Notes: a model not told the origin generated them from the sequence alone. A stretch of DNA of 64,000 nt from Ceratopteris richardii (GCA_020310875.1 CM035427.1:86047598-86111597); one strand, 5' to 3'. Positions 11,538 through 23,348 are shown, numbered from the stretch's first letter. Translations and numbers: made by a program.

Positions 11538-11852
11538 TTTGCCTCGATACCAATGAAGTAATTTGATGGCAATGCACCATAGTGCACTCTCCTTCTCAAG
11601 AGCTTCACGACGATATCCTCCTACTAGAAACCTAAGCTCCTACGGCCACACACAGTACTCCGCACAGAGGCTACAGAATGTGCAGGAAAAACACAGTACA
11701 TAGGGAGCACGAAGACAGACTTCTTAGGTATTACAAATGTGGTCGAACTTACAATCTATGACTGATCAGGTCACTATATGTTTTATTAAAGAACATATAC
11801 AAAGAAGTGTATAGTGGCCATTTGGCCTTTCACATGGACACTAATGGTAACA
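11538..11852 (-). repeat. B1 5' LTR with adjacent primer binding site
   Basis: The LTR is 11554-11852 (299 bp). On the minus strand the bases next to it (11553 down to about 11538) read TTGGTATCGAGGCAAA, a primer site resembling but not identical to the usual initiator tRNA-Met site. The LTR matches 167-461 and 32989-33285. Confidence 0.9.
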
Positions 11853-11857
11853 ATAAT
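11853..11857. repeat. Right target-site duplication of B1 (ATAAT)
   Basis: Identical to 162-166. The pair proves that 167-11852 entered as one unit, carrying or later receiving A1. Confidence 0.92.
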
Positions 11858-12169
11858 TGGGATGGATTTTTGAGGTGGTTGCATTCCCCTAAGAGGAATG
11901 TTTCCTTTGACTCATTTACATGGCGAGTTCATGCGAAGATTTATGTAACTACCTAAGGTAGATAAAAACACAATAAATCCCAACTTAAAAATGTATTTCC
12001 TAAAAATATTAAGTCCAAAAGATAGAGTTGAGGTAGAAAAAAGAAATGAAGTGCTCTCAAAGGGGATATGGCTTAACATATAGCTGGCAAACTGTAACAG
12101 GGGTTGTTGAGGTTGTTGCTTATTTTGTACAATATATAGGTTGCAACTCAAACTAGGGATTTATAAACA

Positions 12170-13855
12170 ATGGGTCCGAACATGATCGTAGTTATAGCAA
12201 CTACTTCTTTGTCAAAGGAGATTGCAAATCTTAAAAAAAAGGGTGTATTCCATGGGAATTCAAGAGCCTAGGAACACTCACACTAGAACTAGTCAACTAA
12301 ATCCCATGCAAGGGATTGCTTAGCCAAGTATGATGCCTAATTTTGCTCCTACTATTTAGTGAGTGATGAAGCGAATGGATCCACCACTAGTTGAGCAAAT
12401 ATTTTAGTGAAATTCTAGTCCAAATGAAAGAATAACTATATGCAAAAAATATGTGTGTATGGTGTGATGCAAAAGATCACTTTTCATATGATTTTAAAGA
12501 ATTAAAAGAAACCAAGGAGAAACAATTAGTTGTTGAGGTAGATAAGAAATTATGCAATCATTTCTTATCTAGGATTACTTGACCTATGAACTGGGGAAAA
12601 GATGGGATGAAGACGATTTATGAAAATTTATCTACTCAAAATGCCACTTCATTAGTAGTTAAATTAGACCCATTACAATCGCATGAGTAGGAGAATGAAC
12701 AATTTGATCCTCAACCTAATTACTTGATTCAAGCATCGGTACAGGCACATGATGTGATCATGTAGAAGACTACTTGGAACTCTCTTATAGACCAATTTTT
12801 AGTGTCCTCCCATATTGGAAATATTGAGGGGAAGTGGAGAAGAGCAGACATGCAAGATGAAGTTCAATGTGAAAGGAGAGTAACTACAAAATAAGCTAAA
12901 GATGAAGAGAAGAGGACTAGTTATGATGGAAAGAATGTGTAGATTAATGAAGCTACAACTAAAAAAGATGAAGAAAAATAATGAGAAATAAGAGCGAAAA
13001 AGAAGCCTATGAAAGAGAACCAAGATAAAAAGAACCAATCAAAAGATCAAGCTAGAGAGAAGAAATACATCGTAGAGAAGAGTGAGAATAAGCAAGAGGA
13101 TGAAAAACAAAAGAAGAAAATAGGAAGACACTGAAAACTATACTAATAGCAGAGCTCAAAAAGAATATTGCTACCAATGAAATTTTAAATGGAACTTTAC
13201 TGAAAAGGCAATTGACAATTTCTTTGGAGCATGTATTTTCCATGGAAAAGCCTAAGTTCAAAAGATATTTTGATAATATTTATTAGAAGGAAGACATTCC
13301 ATCTTTCCCACATGTCTAAATGGAAGAATCACCTAACAACACCCAGCTCATGAATTATGTGGGCACATTGAGTGACTCATCTTATGATGAGGAGCATTAT
13401 GAAATTAAAACTTGTTAAGTAAATAGAAATTTCCTTGGTCCCATTATACCTTATGAGAATGCAAAAGAAACTCAGAGTCCTTGAGCAAGAAGCTATGGGC
13501 AAGAGGAACGTCAAAACTGGAAAATAAAATAGGCGATGAGTTGGAAGCATGTTTAGCTTTTTGGCATTGGTAAATTTTGGGTCGGTGATAAATGCAATCT
13601 TGAAGAAATTGTATGATAAATTTTGATGGCTAATAGACAATCAACATGGAAGGAGAATGAGGACTTTAGATAATGGATCATGTATTGTGTTGGGAGAACG
13701 TGTTGATGTTCCTCTCATAATGGGTGGGGTCTCAATAGAGTTTTACTTTTTGGTCCAGAGTAACTACTCTTATGAGGATATTCTTGGGAAAAAAATTATA
13801 ACCATAACCAAAATGAGAATGGAAATTAAGATGATCCATGATGGATGAGCTAAAT
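12170..13855 (+). pseudogene. K: degenerate Ty3/gypsy gag-protease relic
   Basis: Near 12450-12500 the plus strand encodes YVCMVCDAKDHFSYDFKELK, a CCHC knuckle (C-x2-C-x4-H-x4) with the last Cys lost. It is followed by PMNWGKDGMK, a motif seen after the knuckle in some plant gypsy Gag proteins. A Lys/Glu-rich stretch follows (12900-13140). The segment 13657-13848 resembles the retroviral aspartic protease of gypsy elements: LDNGS, VPLIMGGVSIEFYFLVQ, Y.DILGKK. Stops are frequent and no LTR is found. The assignment rests on motif resemblance. Confidence 0.55.
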
Positions 13856-13863
13856 GCATGAAT

Positions 13864-14169
13864 TATTACACTTATGTGTTCCTCGAGTAGCTTTGATGTG
13901 AACCTTTTCCCTATACATGGACACTTTTTACTCTAATGCTGGCTAGAGGTTTTTCCCCCATGTTACCACACACATGATTCACTCATATGTGGTGGTACTT
14001 TGTACTTGGGGATATTATTCAGCTCTTACTTGAGTTCTGAACATAGTCAATAAAGAGAACTGTTCCAGCCATCCAACTTCTTCATGTGTCTTGCTCCATT
14101 TGTGCTCTTTGTGTGTGCTTCTTGTGTGTCTCTCGCACTTGTACACACACCCAACAATGGTATCAGAGC
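13864..14169 (+). repeat. D1 5' LTR and primer binding site
   Basis: The LTR (293 bp) starts TATTACACTTATG (TG decayed to TA) and ends CACCCAACA at 14156. TGGTATCAGAGC at 14158-14169 is the complement of the initiator tRNA-Met 3' end. D2's LTR is the same length on the opposite strand. Confidence 0.9.
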
Positions 14170-14431
14170 AAGTTGAGCTCCTTCTCAAGTTTTTGTTTTT
14201 TCGTGTCGTAGTGTGCATGCACTTTTAACAGTGCAAATCATCTTTGAAGCATTGAATAGTGAATATCAGCAGCCAAAAAAACATTTCCACCAGACGCACT
14301 AGGGTTTTACCTCCATTTTAAAGCCATTTGTATAGTAAGAATTTCCATTAGAGTGATAGTTTGTGAGTTAAAATTTCAGCATTCATTTTACCTTTCATCA
14401 AAGTAAAGATTTTGTCACATTCTTTAGTGAA

Positions 14432-15389
14432 ATGGTGGGAAACAATGACTTGTTTGGCATGCGTCAAACTGAAGATAAGCTTGATGTGACCAACTACCCG
14501 ATGTGGTCTTACATGATGCATCATCTTCTTGTTGCTAAACAACTTTGGAACATAGTGACAATGTAGATCAAAGACCCGCAGGTTCTTATACTTCACATTC
14601 TACTCTTACAGATGGAGCTTTTTCTTCAAGTACAGTGGTTACTTCTTCTCCACCTACACAGAAGCTGCTTAGATGGGATGGAAAAGATGCTCAAGCTCAT
14701 GCATTGATTGCGCTTTCTATGAAGCATCATATAGTTCTAAACATTCGGTCATGTTCTACATTAAGACAAGCATGGGACACTCTTGCGTCTTTGTATGCCA
14801 TGTCTAATGAAGAACCTGTTGCATACTTGAGGAAGCAACTTGAGGATGTATGTATGGCTAAAAATGAGTCGGTGGATGTGTATGTAACATGCATCAAGGA
14901 TTTGAAAGAGCAATTGACAAACATAGATGAGATTTTCCCGGATGCATCATTCATGTCTACATTGTTGAAAGGATTACTAGAATCTTTTCAAAGCTTTGCT
15001 ACTACACTCCATTTGGTTGCAAAAGGGATCCCAATATGTATGCATTTTGATGAGCTTTTGTCTCGTCTTTTGCAAGAAGAACAATCTAGAGTGAATAGGA
15101 GTAGTTTGATTAAGGGAATGCAAGCATTGCTGTTTCACAAAAGGGAAAAAGTAAGTATGATTCAGCTTTGGGTTCATCAAAACCAAAGCCTCAGACTTCC
15201 TCTTCCACTCATTCCTCTAATGATGCTTATTTGCAAAAGAAGAAAAGATGCAAATATTGTCAGAACGCTAGTCATACTATTGATGAGTGTAGAAATCTTG
15301 CTAACTGCAATGAAAAGAAGAAGGTATATGGCATGTCTATTGCTAAAAATTCAGCAAATGAAAAGAATGATGAAGCTAACATGGCTTAA
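14432..15389 (+). pseudogene. D1 gag
   Basis: The likely start is the ATG at 14432 (MVGNNDLFGMRQTEDKLD). The first frame ends at a TAG after WNIVTM, and a frameshift near 14548 moves to the long frame: WDGKDAQAHALIALSMKH, AWDTLASLYAMSNEEPVAYL, KNESVDVYV, FDELLSRLLQEEQSR. A second frameshift near 15150 leads to a perfect zinc knuckle, CKYCQNASHTIDEC (C-x2-C-x4-H-x4-C), near 15250. This knuckle is the best-preserved one in the A/D group. Confidence 0.88.
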
Positions 15390-15474
15390 GATTTTTGGGC
15401 GTGTGTTGTCACACGTCATTATGATGCATCTTTGCATTCAAAATGTATGGTTGTGAGTGAGATAATTCAAATTC

Positions 15475-16066
15475 ATTCTTTGATAGTGGTTCAGCATAGC
15501 ACATAACTTCATGCAAAAGGTTTTTTACATCTTTGAAAGATGCACCCAGAGGATAACATGTGTGTGCAAACAATGCCTCTTATGCTATCATTATAGTAGG
15601 AGAACTTGAGCTTATGGCTGCAAATGGAGGTGCGATTCTCTTGAAAAATGCATTGTATGTACCCGTTATAAAGAAGAACTTATTTTTAGTTTTGATGATT
15701 GCCAAAGTTGGACTTCATGTACTCTTTGTTGATAATAAGTGTATGGTTCATGATTTCAGCAATGGTGATATTATCATGATGTCCGATACATTATGTAATG
15801 GTTTCTATTGCATGGATCCATACAAGAGGGCTGCCTCAAATGCCTTGGTTGCTCATACTTCTTCCATGGCTGAAGTGGAGCTTTGGCATGCTTGTTTTTG
15901 TCACTTGAACTTCAATAGTTTTCTTTACTTGCAAAAGAAAGACATGGTTATTGGTTTGCCAACACTTGGATCCATTGAAAATGCATGTCAAGGTTTTATT
16001 CTTGGAAAAATGCATCTTGCTTCTTTTCCAAAAGATAGTCATACAAACACTACAAGAAAATTGTAG
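15475..16066 (+). pseudogene. D1 protease and GAG-pre-integrase
   Basis: The protease start is FFDSGSA, then a stop, then HITSCKRFF. The frame from 15560 reads LLKNALYVPVIKKNLF and the pre-integrase LWHACFCHLNFNSFLYL ... NACQGFILGKM. The second Cys of the usual CEGC zinc site is Phe. The frame ends at a TAG at 16064, where a Gln codon is expected. Confidence 0.85.
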
Positions 16067-16710
16067 CTTGTTCATAGTGATGTATGTGCTTAATCCTTTA
16101 GAAAGAATGTATATTTTGTTATCTTCATTGATGATGCTACTCACCATGCATGTGTGTATCCTATGAAAGCAAAGACTAAGGTATTTTCTTGCTTAAAAGC
16201 ATTTTTAGTTATGACTGAATTTTTTTTTTCAAACAAGCTTTTGATCTTACGCACAATATGTGGTGGTGAAAGAGGTATTTCATGAAAGAGGTATTTCACA
16301 CCAATTGTCAAGTGCCATATACACCTCAACAAAATGGTGTTGTTGAGCGTAAAAGCAGAACTCTTCTTGAAATGCGATGATGTATAAAAGGAAAGCACCT
16401 TCTTGATAAATTTTGGATGGAAGCAATCATGTATGCAAACTATGTGTTGAATCATTGCCCTACAAAAGCATTGAGAGTGATTACTCCTTATAATACTTGG
16501 GATGGACATAAGCCTATGGTTATTCATATGCTCATGTTTGGTTGTTTGGCATATGCTCTTGTCCCATCACAATAACGTCACAAACCTGATGACAAGGCAA
16601 AGAAATGTATATTTTCTGGTTATAGTGTTGAAAGTAAGGAATATCATTTGATCCATCCATTGATGAACAAAATTATTGTGAGTCGAGATGTGGTATTTGC
16701 TGAAAATTGA
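16067..16710 (+). pseudogene. D1 integrase
   Basis: Contains the HSDVC start of the rve core, FIDDAT.HACVYPMKAK, a T-rich frameshifted middle, then PYTPQQNGVVERKSRTLLEM with the catalytic Glu, and the tail NHCPTKALRVITPYNTWDGHKP, FGCLAYALVPSQ and KCIFSGYSVESKEYHLIHP. Several stops are present. The order matches the A elements. Confidence 0.85.
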
Positions 16711-17079
16711 GTTTTCTCTCTACTTGAATGCAAAAAACTGCCAACAATTAGCTCACAAGATGTGTTCGATACACTCATGCCTTTCTTCTAAAATGGTGCG
16801 CTTGACTATGGCCATGTGGACCATCCAACTGAGGCTCAAAGGGCTGAAAAATTCCAGCAAAATAAGCTAAAAATGCAGAGCATTTTCAACCAAACATGGC
16901 TGAAAGTTTTTGGCCAAAACATTTTAGAATTGCTAGAAATTTTCAGCCACACATGGCTGAACATTTGCATTGGATTTGCCTGAAAGGGAAAGATCATATG
17001 GTTTGTCGCTTGCACAAGCAAGTTTCCATACCAATTAAGACACGATTTAGGTTCTCAACTGAGGATTTCATTGATGCAC
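16711..17079. other. Unassigned segment replacing D1 RT
   Basis: The RT is missing here. The AT-rich DNA contains a loosely repeated ACATGGCTGAA-AnTTTT motif near 16890-16975. I see no protein homology. Confidence 0.5.
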
Positions 17080-17430
17080 TTGACACTTCTCTTTATTAGC
17101 AAGTTGTGGAATGTCTTATATATGCATGCAATACAAGGTAGGACATAGTATGTAGTTTCCCAATTGAGTCGATTCATGCATAGCCGTGGTACTAAGCATT
17201 GGCAAGTGGTGAAGCATGTGTTCACATATCTCAAAACCACTTTGAGCTTAGGTCTCTTTTATGGAAGAGATATTCAGCCATGCTTGCATGCTTTTATAGA
17301 TAGTGATTGGGATGGTCGTTATGATACTTGCATGTCCACTAGTGGTGATTGTTTTTTCCTTGGAGACTCGTGCATATCTTGGTTGAGTAAAAAGCAACCT
17401 ACAGTGGTGACATCGAGTTCTGAAGCATGA
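17080..17430 (+). pseudogene. D1 RNase H fragment
   Basis: Encodes CLIYACNTR-like text, then from 17164 MSRFMHSRGTKHWQVVKHVFTYL, HAFIDSDWDGRYDTCMSTSGD and SWLSKKQPTVVTSSSEA, the first half of copia RNase H. It ends at a TGA exactly at the junction with A2. Confidence 0.87.
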
Positions 17431-18180
17431 AAAAGATGGTGTTGAAGATGATGATATTCTTCAGATTCCAATTTGTGTTGCGGTTCCTGTTGCACCTACT
17501 ATATAGCAAATTCGTTGGGATGGCAAAGATGCTTAAGCACATGCATAGATAGCCTTGTCTATCAAACATGCCATTATTCCTCACATTGGCTCTTGTAGAA
17601 GAGCTAAGGATGCTTGGGATACACTTACCACATTGTACTAGGCTAGGAATGAGGCTCATGTTGTTTACCTTTGAAAACAATTGGAGAGTGATCACATGAA
17701 TGAAAGTGATCCTATGGACATTTTTCTAACAAAGATCAAGGATTTGAAGGAACAATTGATGTCTGCTGATGAAGTCCTTCTGTTGCAAGAAGATCAATCC
17801 AGGTAGAATAGTCTATTATGTCTGTTGCAGATCAAGATTTCTTAGCTACTTAGAAGGGAAAAGGATAATGAAGCTCTACTACTAGTAAGCAAAAATATAC
17901 TAATTGTGCACAATCAAAGAAGGAAGACAAAGATGAGAAGAAATTAGAAAAATAGAAATTGTTTTGCAAATAGTGTAAAGAAAATGATCATGTCATTAAG
18001 AGCTATCCAAAATTGGCTACTAAAGAGGCAAAGAAGAAAGAGGGGGGAATGGTTGTTGAGAGGCCTCTACATCGATAACAGAGTCTATTAATCTTGTCTA
18101 GGATGAAGAATGGGCAATTACTATTGTTTGCAATTTTGACCCATCTTCTCATGAGCAGTGTATGTCTACAATAGACTCAG
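17430..18180 (+). pseudogene. A2 gag fragment
   Basis: Lacks the N-terminus. Encodes IRWDGKDA-AHA, AWDTLTTLY, QLESDHMNESD, KIKDLKEQL, then jumps to LLQEDQSR at about 17780, an internal deletion of about 75 codons. The knuckle region near 17965 retains NDHVIKS-. Multiple TAG stops sit at Gln positions. Confidence 0.8.
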
Positions 18181-19440
18181 ATGTTTCATATTTTGATAGT
18201 GGGGCAACCAAACATATTACCTCGTAGTGCAATTTCTTCACTTCACTTGAGCCTACCTCTACAAGGAATACTATCACATATGCCAATAACTCCTCTTATC
18301 CTATCATGGGAGATGGTAAGATCATTTTGACTACTACTGATGGTAGTTCTTTCACTTTGTCGGATGCTTTATTCGTGCTAGGGATCAAGAAAAATCTGTT
18401 ATCAATTTCTACATTAGCCAAGATTGGCTTGGTTGTGAAATTTTTTGATGATGGATGTACAGTTCATGATGTGTCAAATGGCAACATGATTATTGCTTCT
18501 GGCATATTATGTCATGGGCTATATAAGCTCATAGACTATGAAAGGTTTGTGAATAATTCGGCATGTGCAATACATGGTTCTCACGTTATGTTAGATGTAA
18601 AGCTTTGGCATGCATGCATTGGTCACTTGCTAGTTTGTTATGCCTGTAGAAATATGAAATGGTGTCCTCTTTGCCCAAACTTGAGGCACGCAGAAAACAT
18701 GTCTGTGAAGGCTATATTTTGGAAAAAAAGTAGCATTCCTCCTTTCCAAAAGATTGTTCAGTTAGCTAATAAAAAATTGCAGCTTCTTCACAATGATGTG
18801 TGTGGTTCTATGCAAACACCCTCTTTTGGAAACTATCTTTACTTCATGACTTTCATTGATGATTTTTCCAGGCATGCATGGGTATATCCATTGAGAGAGA
18901 AGTCCAAAGTGTTCATGTGCTTCGAACAGTTTTTGGTTTTGGCTGAAAATCTGTCAACATGTAAAATGGGCACCCTCCGTTCTAATTGAGCGGGAGAATA
19001 CATGTCTTCTCACTTTAATGCATTTCTGGTTGAACATGGGAGAAAAAAATAGTCTAGAGTGCCGTATACACCTTAACAGAATGGAGTTGCTAAACGGAAG
19101 AATAGGTCACTCATCGAGATGGCATGGTGTATGGTCAAGAGTCAGGCTTTACCACATAGTTTCTGGCTCGAGGCTGTCATGTGTGTAGCACATGTACTTA
19201 AGAGGTGTCCCACTAAAGTAGTGCAATCTATCACTCCATATGAGGCTTGGCATGGTTGCACACCATCTATTTCTCATCTGTGTGTCTTTGGTTGTCTCGC
19301 ATATGCATTAGTGCCTCAAAAAAATCACAAAAAATTGGATGATAAAGCATTAAAATGTTTTCTTGTTGGATACAGTTCTGAAAGCAAAGGCTATCGTTTG
19401 TATCATCCACATACTAAATGCATTTTGGTTAGTTGTGATG
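18181..19440 (+). pseudogene. A2 protease, GAG-pre-integrase and integrase
   Basis: The protease start YFDSGATKHITS is at about 18193. The frame 18306-18989 carries LSDALFVLGIKKNLLSISTL, LWHACIGHL, a frameshifted CEGY zinc site, then DVCGSMQTPSFGNYLYFMTFIDDFSRHAWVYPLREK. The SDRGGE site is changed (SN then TGA at about 18987). The tail 19119-19440 gives MAWCMVKSQALPHSFWLEAV, CPTKVVQSITPYEAWHG, KCFLVGYSSESKGYRLYHP. Confidence 0.87.
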
Positions 19441-19633
19441 TTGTTTTGTGCAAGATGATATTCAACATTTACTTTCATGTACGAAGGAGACATCTCTTAG
19501 CTCCAAAGAAATGTATGATACTTTGTTGCCTCCTTTTATAGGTGGACAATCTAGTGTTGGTCCTAATGAGGCAACTTCTCAACAATTGCAGGTTTCATGA
19601 GATGATGTAGATCATTCCATTTCTAATGTAGAT

Positions 19634-20578
19634 TTGCATGATGCACTTGTTGATGAGAGAGTTCATATTGACGAGGCAAAAACTATGCCAAAATGGCTAG
19701 TGCAAACTTTGCATGATAGCAAATTAGATGCACCTCTGTCATACCATACTCATTCAGCCTGTCACAATGCCTCTTTTGCATCAAATTGCTATGCTATGGT
19801 TACATCTAGTCTCTGTGATGAGATTGAACCTATTTTATTTGATGAAGCAAAAAGTTCTAAACATTGGATGGCTCCAATGCAATCTGAATATGATGCTATC
19901 ATGAAAAATGGTACCTGGAATTTATGTGACTTTCCTCATGGCAAGAACGCCATTGGTACTAAGTGGGTATACAAGATGAAGCATAAACCTAATGGAACAG
20001 TTGATAGGTATAAGGCTAGGCTTGTTGCAAAGGCTTATGCATAGGAAAGAGGCATTGATTTTGATGAAACCTTTTCACCTACATGTTGAATGACTACTGT
20101 TCGTAGCATTTGTGCATATGCGTCTCATCATGATTGGAATGTAAATGAATTGGACATTAAAACAGCGTTTATGAATGGTCATTTGCATGAAGAAGTGTAT
20201 GTTTTTCAGCCCCATGGCTTTGTGCAAAAAGGGCATGAAAACCAGGTGTGCAGGTTAAAGAAGGCATTATATGGTTTAAAGCAAGCACCACATGCTTGGT
20301 ATGAAAAGATACATGCCTATCTGATTGCACATGATTTTGAGAACATTCCAACTCAAAGCACCTTAAATATAAAGCATGATAATGATGTGCTTCTAATCAT
20401 TGTTGTGTATGTTGATGACATGCTACTCACTAGTCCTCATGAGAAGCATATTGCTGATTTCAAGGCTAATTTGCATGCCTCATTTGAGATGTCTGATTTT
20501 TGGCATTTGCATCATTATTTGGGCATTCAATTTATGCATGTTGATGGTGGAATGGCTTTTTTCAAACAAAATATATAG
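19634..20578 (+). pseudogene. A2 reverse transcriptase
   Basis: 19634-20041 encodes the linker and RT start (MPKWLVQTLHDSKLDAPLSY, NGTWNLCDFPHGKNAIGTKWVYKMKHKPNG, YKARLVAKAYA). A TAG at 20042-20044 stands where A5 has CAG. The second frame, 20090-20578, has LDIKTAFMNGHLHEEVYVFQ, LKKALYGLKQAPHAWYEK and the catalytic YVDD at 20408-20419. Of the A copies, A2 has the longest uninterrupted RT palm. Confidence 0.9.
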
Positions 20579-20639
20579 ACACATTATTGCTTTGTCTTGG
20601 CCTTGAAGACTGTAAGCATATTGCCACTCCTATGGAGAT

Positions 20640-21263
20640 AGGTTGATGATTGAGTCTTCATGATGTTGGAGATGCATTTGATGTTGTTCTCTATCAGCAA
20701 GTTGTTGGATGTTTGATTTACTTATGCATTACTCAGTGAGATATTCAGTTTTGTTCCCAAGTGTCCAGCATTGGCAGGCCATTAATTGCATATTTCGTTA
20801 CTTGAGCGGTACCTGGCTACTTGGATTGTTTTATCCCAAGGGGGGATCACTACCACCAGATTTAGATGCTTTTTTTGACTCTGATTGGGCTAGTTGCTAT
20901 GAGACTCGTGTGTCCACTACTGGTTTTTGCTTCATGCTTGGTAGCTCATGCATATCTTGGTTGAGAAAGAAGCAACCTACTATGAACACTTCTAATTGTG
21001 AAGCTGAGTATAGGGAAGCTTTCACAACGATTGTTGAGTGTGTGTGGCTTAGATGCCTTATGGCTGATTTGGGTTGGTCAGTCTTCTGCCACCACCATCC
21101 ACTAATAGTTAGAGTGCATTGGCAGTTGCGAGGAACCCTATGTTCCATGCTCACACTAAGCACATTGAGGTGCATTATCATTATGTCATGGAGAGGTTCT
21201 CTACTGGAGAGACAAGCTTGGCATATGTTAGGGAGAAGCTTGAAGCTTTCCGCAAAGTTTTAG
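20640..21263 (+). pseudogene. A2 RNase H
   Basis: After a frameshift near 20600, 20709-21263 encodes HWQAINCIFRYLSGTWLLGLFYPKGGSL, FFDSDWASCYETRVSTTGFCF, SWLRKKQPTMNTSNCEAEYREAF. A later frameshift (about 21075) displaces the SQSALAVARN and KHIEVHYHY parts, and DLFTKALP is deleted. Confidence 0.85.
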
Positions 21264-21360
21264 GCTTACTTCCTTCTGTGGATTGATTCCACATAACTTG
21301 GCACTTCCTTATACATGAATGTCAACTCCTTATTCACCGCATCACTCCAAGAGGGGAATT

Positions 21361-21589
21361 TGTTGATATATTTAGGTAGTGATGTGTCTGAACACACTAG
21401 GACTACTAGGGTACTTTTTTCCCTCTTTCTGAGGCTTTTCCCCCCACTTGTATATATGCATATAGCCCTAATGACTTATTTATCTTTGTACATTCTAGTG
21501 GTAATGCATTCAGTGTTGTGCGTTGCGCTCCAAGCTTCTTCTTCTTCCTTGTGCTATTCGCGTGCTTTTGCAGATGTCTAACTCCAACA
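21361..21589 (+). repeat. A2 3' LTR
   Basis: 229 bp, TGTTGATATATTTAGG to CTCCAACA, preceded by a decayed polypurine tract (GAGGGGAATT). The TATA-like TTGTATATATGC lies near 21448. Confidence 0.92.
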
Positions 21590-22703
21590 AGAACAACATA
21601 TATTAACATAGAAGATAAATTTGAAAGCCTATAAAGAGGAGCACAAGTCATAGTTGAGCAAATGTGCAAAGAGCTCATTCAAACTTTTGGACAAATAGTC
21701 AAACTAGAAAAATCCCTTGCATTGGATATGACAACAAAGCAAAGGTGTACATAAAAAATAAATTTGTCAATTTATGGTACTAAAAAATGATAAGGGGAAA
21801 GAGAATGAGGCTAGATACTACCAAACAAGCAAAGAGAATAGTGATAATAGTGATAGAAGATCCATGTGTAGATATGCATGTGAATATGGGAGAGCAATCA
21901 TCAAGCAACCTATGTTTGCTCCCATACTCATCTATCCATTTTGAAGATGTAGCCCTCATGGGGGAAGGACAATATAGTATGTTCCATAAAGTCATAATAA
22001 GCCACCAAAGGTTCTTTAATGAAATTTTCGTAGCCAATTATTCAAACTTCATGGTGTTGACATGCTGACAAGAAAGAATGAAGCAATTCATGAAGCGATA
22101 ATACTACCTATTACCCATAGTGGAATAATCAATCCACTTGCATTAGCTAGACACCATATTAAACGCCTATTTCGTATTCTCAAACTATGGATTGGTGGTA
22201 CAAAATGGACATGTGGGTTGAGAAAATGAAGAAAGATCCATTAAACATACCACATAGTAGGATCATCAATGACACACAAGGAGATATAACTACAATGAAG
22301 ATAAATATTTAAAAGTTGATCAATAGATTCTAGTAGAGAGTATCATTTTTTCACACTTGTAGTATATGACATAATTACCTCCATCCAGGCAACAAAGTTT
22401 TGCATTTTGAAGATGATCATGAGTACATCGGATTATGTGAGTTTGGTAGAGCAAGATGTTTTCCAACAAAAGGAAGTTTTCCAAATTTATCAAACCTTGA
22501 GATATCAACAAGGAATGATTGAAGTCAAAAATATTAGTGGATTGCACGAAAATCTTTATCGTCTTTCCCTCTACCATTTAATTAAATTCAAGAGACAAAT
22601 ACATTTGCAATAGTTATTTGGAAGTTTTTAAATATGTGGATTTAGATAGTTATCCCTTTACCATTTAATTAAATTCAAGAGACAAATACATTTGCAATAG
22701 TTA
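21590..22703. other. Unassigned interval between A2 and E1
   Basis: No recognisable domain, RNA or LTR is seen. Short open frames on both strands have no family features. The right end is the target of E1 (AGTTA, 22699-22703) and contains an 87-bp duplication. Confidence 0.5.
22566..22702. repeat. 87-bp tandem duplication interrupted by E1
   Basis: The block starting near ACCATTTAATTAAATTC at 22573 recurs at 22660 (period 87). The second unit is cut after CAATAGTTA and resumes beyond E1 at 25318 with AGTTATGTGGAAG. The duplication therefore predates E1. Confidence 0.85.
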
Positions 22704-23199
22704 TGTTGTATATTATTGAACAATGCATTGTTAAAGTATTATATTATTAATGTATTAATATGTTTTTGATGTTTTTTATATAGCAGCTGAAGGTTCGTGA
22801 GGAGTGTGCAAGGCGTGAAAGGGCGAACATCAATAATCGGAATAATTATTATTTAGCTTGTAGATAAACCCGCGTAGAAGGTTCTATTGTTAGAAAAGTA
22901 ATGGTCAGAATAAGGGTCATTGAAGACCGTAGTTTCTGTTATTGAAAGCAATGGCTTTCCGTAAAAGTTATCAACTTTTAGTTTCACGCCTGCTTTTTGA
23001 AGCCGCCCTCTTGTAACCACTCTTTTCGACGTAATCAAAATTCCTATAAATACATGCACTCTGTCGACTGTCGAAACAGAGTGCATGGGGGGAGATTGCA
23101 CCCAATACTGCGTTCTGTCTCGTCTCTTGTTGCGTCTATTCTCTGTGTGTTTTTTGTGCCCGTAATCTTTGTATGTGCGTGAGCAAGATCCTGACAACA
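22704..23199 (+). repeat. E1 5' LTR
   Basis: 496 bp, TGTTGTATATTATTG to CCTGACAACA. A good TATA box (CTATAAATA) lies at about 23043-23051, with a C/T-rich TCTGTCTCGTCTCTTG stretch downstream, consistent with a U3/R promoter. The start AACAATGCATTG repeats the motif amplified in the minisatellite upstream of the 3' LTR. Confidence 0.94.
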
Positions 23200-23200
23200 A

Positions 23201-23214
23201 TGGTATCAGAGCTC
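23201..23214 (+). promoter_or_regulatory. E1 primer binding site
   Basis: TGGTATCAGAGCTC begins two bases after the LTR end and matches the complement of the initiator tRNA-Met 3' end over at least 12 bases. Confidence 0.9.
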
Positions 23215-23287
23215 TGCACACGTCAATACAGAGGGTTCTGCTCTCTGTTCGCGATTCTGAATTTTGATTCCATCTCCATCTCCGTCT

Positions 23288-23348
23288 TCGGTTTCAGTTT
23301 CGGTTTCGGTTCCGGTTCCGGTTCCGGTTCCGGTTCCGGTTCCGGTTC
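23288..23348 (+). repeat. (GGTTCC)n hexanucleotide microsatellite in E1 leader
   Basis: About six perfect GGTTCC units are flanked by GGTTTC and TGTTTC variants. It yields Pro-Val or Gly-Ser repeats in overlapping open frames, which I treat as artefacts of the repeat. Confidence 0.85.

Larger units (their letters stand above)
167..11852 (-). mobile_element. B1: Ty1/copia LTR retrotransposon (Tnt1/Tork-like), split by A1
   Basis: LTRs at 167-461 and 11554-11852 both run TG...CA and are flanked by a perfect 5-bp duplication, ATAAT (162-166 and 11853-11857). The minus-strand order is LTR, primer site, gag, protease, integrase, [A1 insertion 2546-9477], RT, RNase H, polypurine tract, LTR, which is the copia order. 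Without A1 the element is about 4.75 kb, normal for the superfamily. The two LTRs differ at many positions, so the insertion is old. Every domain carries stops or indels. Confidence 0.95.
13864..17430 (+). mobile_element. D1: Ty1/copia retrotransposon, RT deleted and 3' end lost
   Basis: Has 5' LTR 13864-14156, primer site, gag, protease, integrase and an RNase H piece, then stops abruptly at about 17430 where A2 sequence begins. Proteins are related to family A, but the LTR differs and matches D2 at 32216-32508. The RT between 16710 and 17080 is gone and replaced by unassigned AT-rich DNA. No 3' LTR exists in the window. Confidence 0.88.
17430..21589 (+). mobile_element. A2: Ty1/copia retrotransposon, 5' truncated
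   Basis: Begins inside gag (KDGVEDDDILQIP) with no 5' LTR and runs through protease, integrase, RT and RNase H to a 3' LTR at 21361-21589. The junction with D1 has no target duplication, so A2 was truncated or brought here by deletion or recombination. It is useful as a comparison: at several codons it carries CAA where A1 or A5 carry TAG. Confidence 0.9.
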
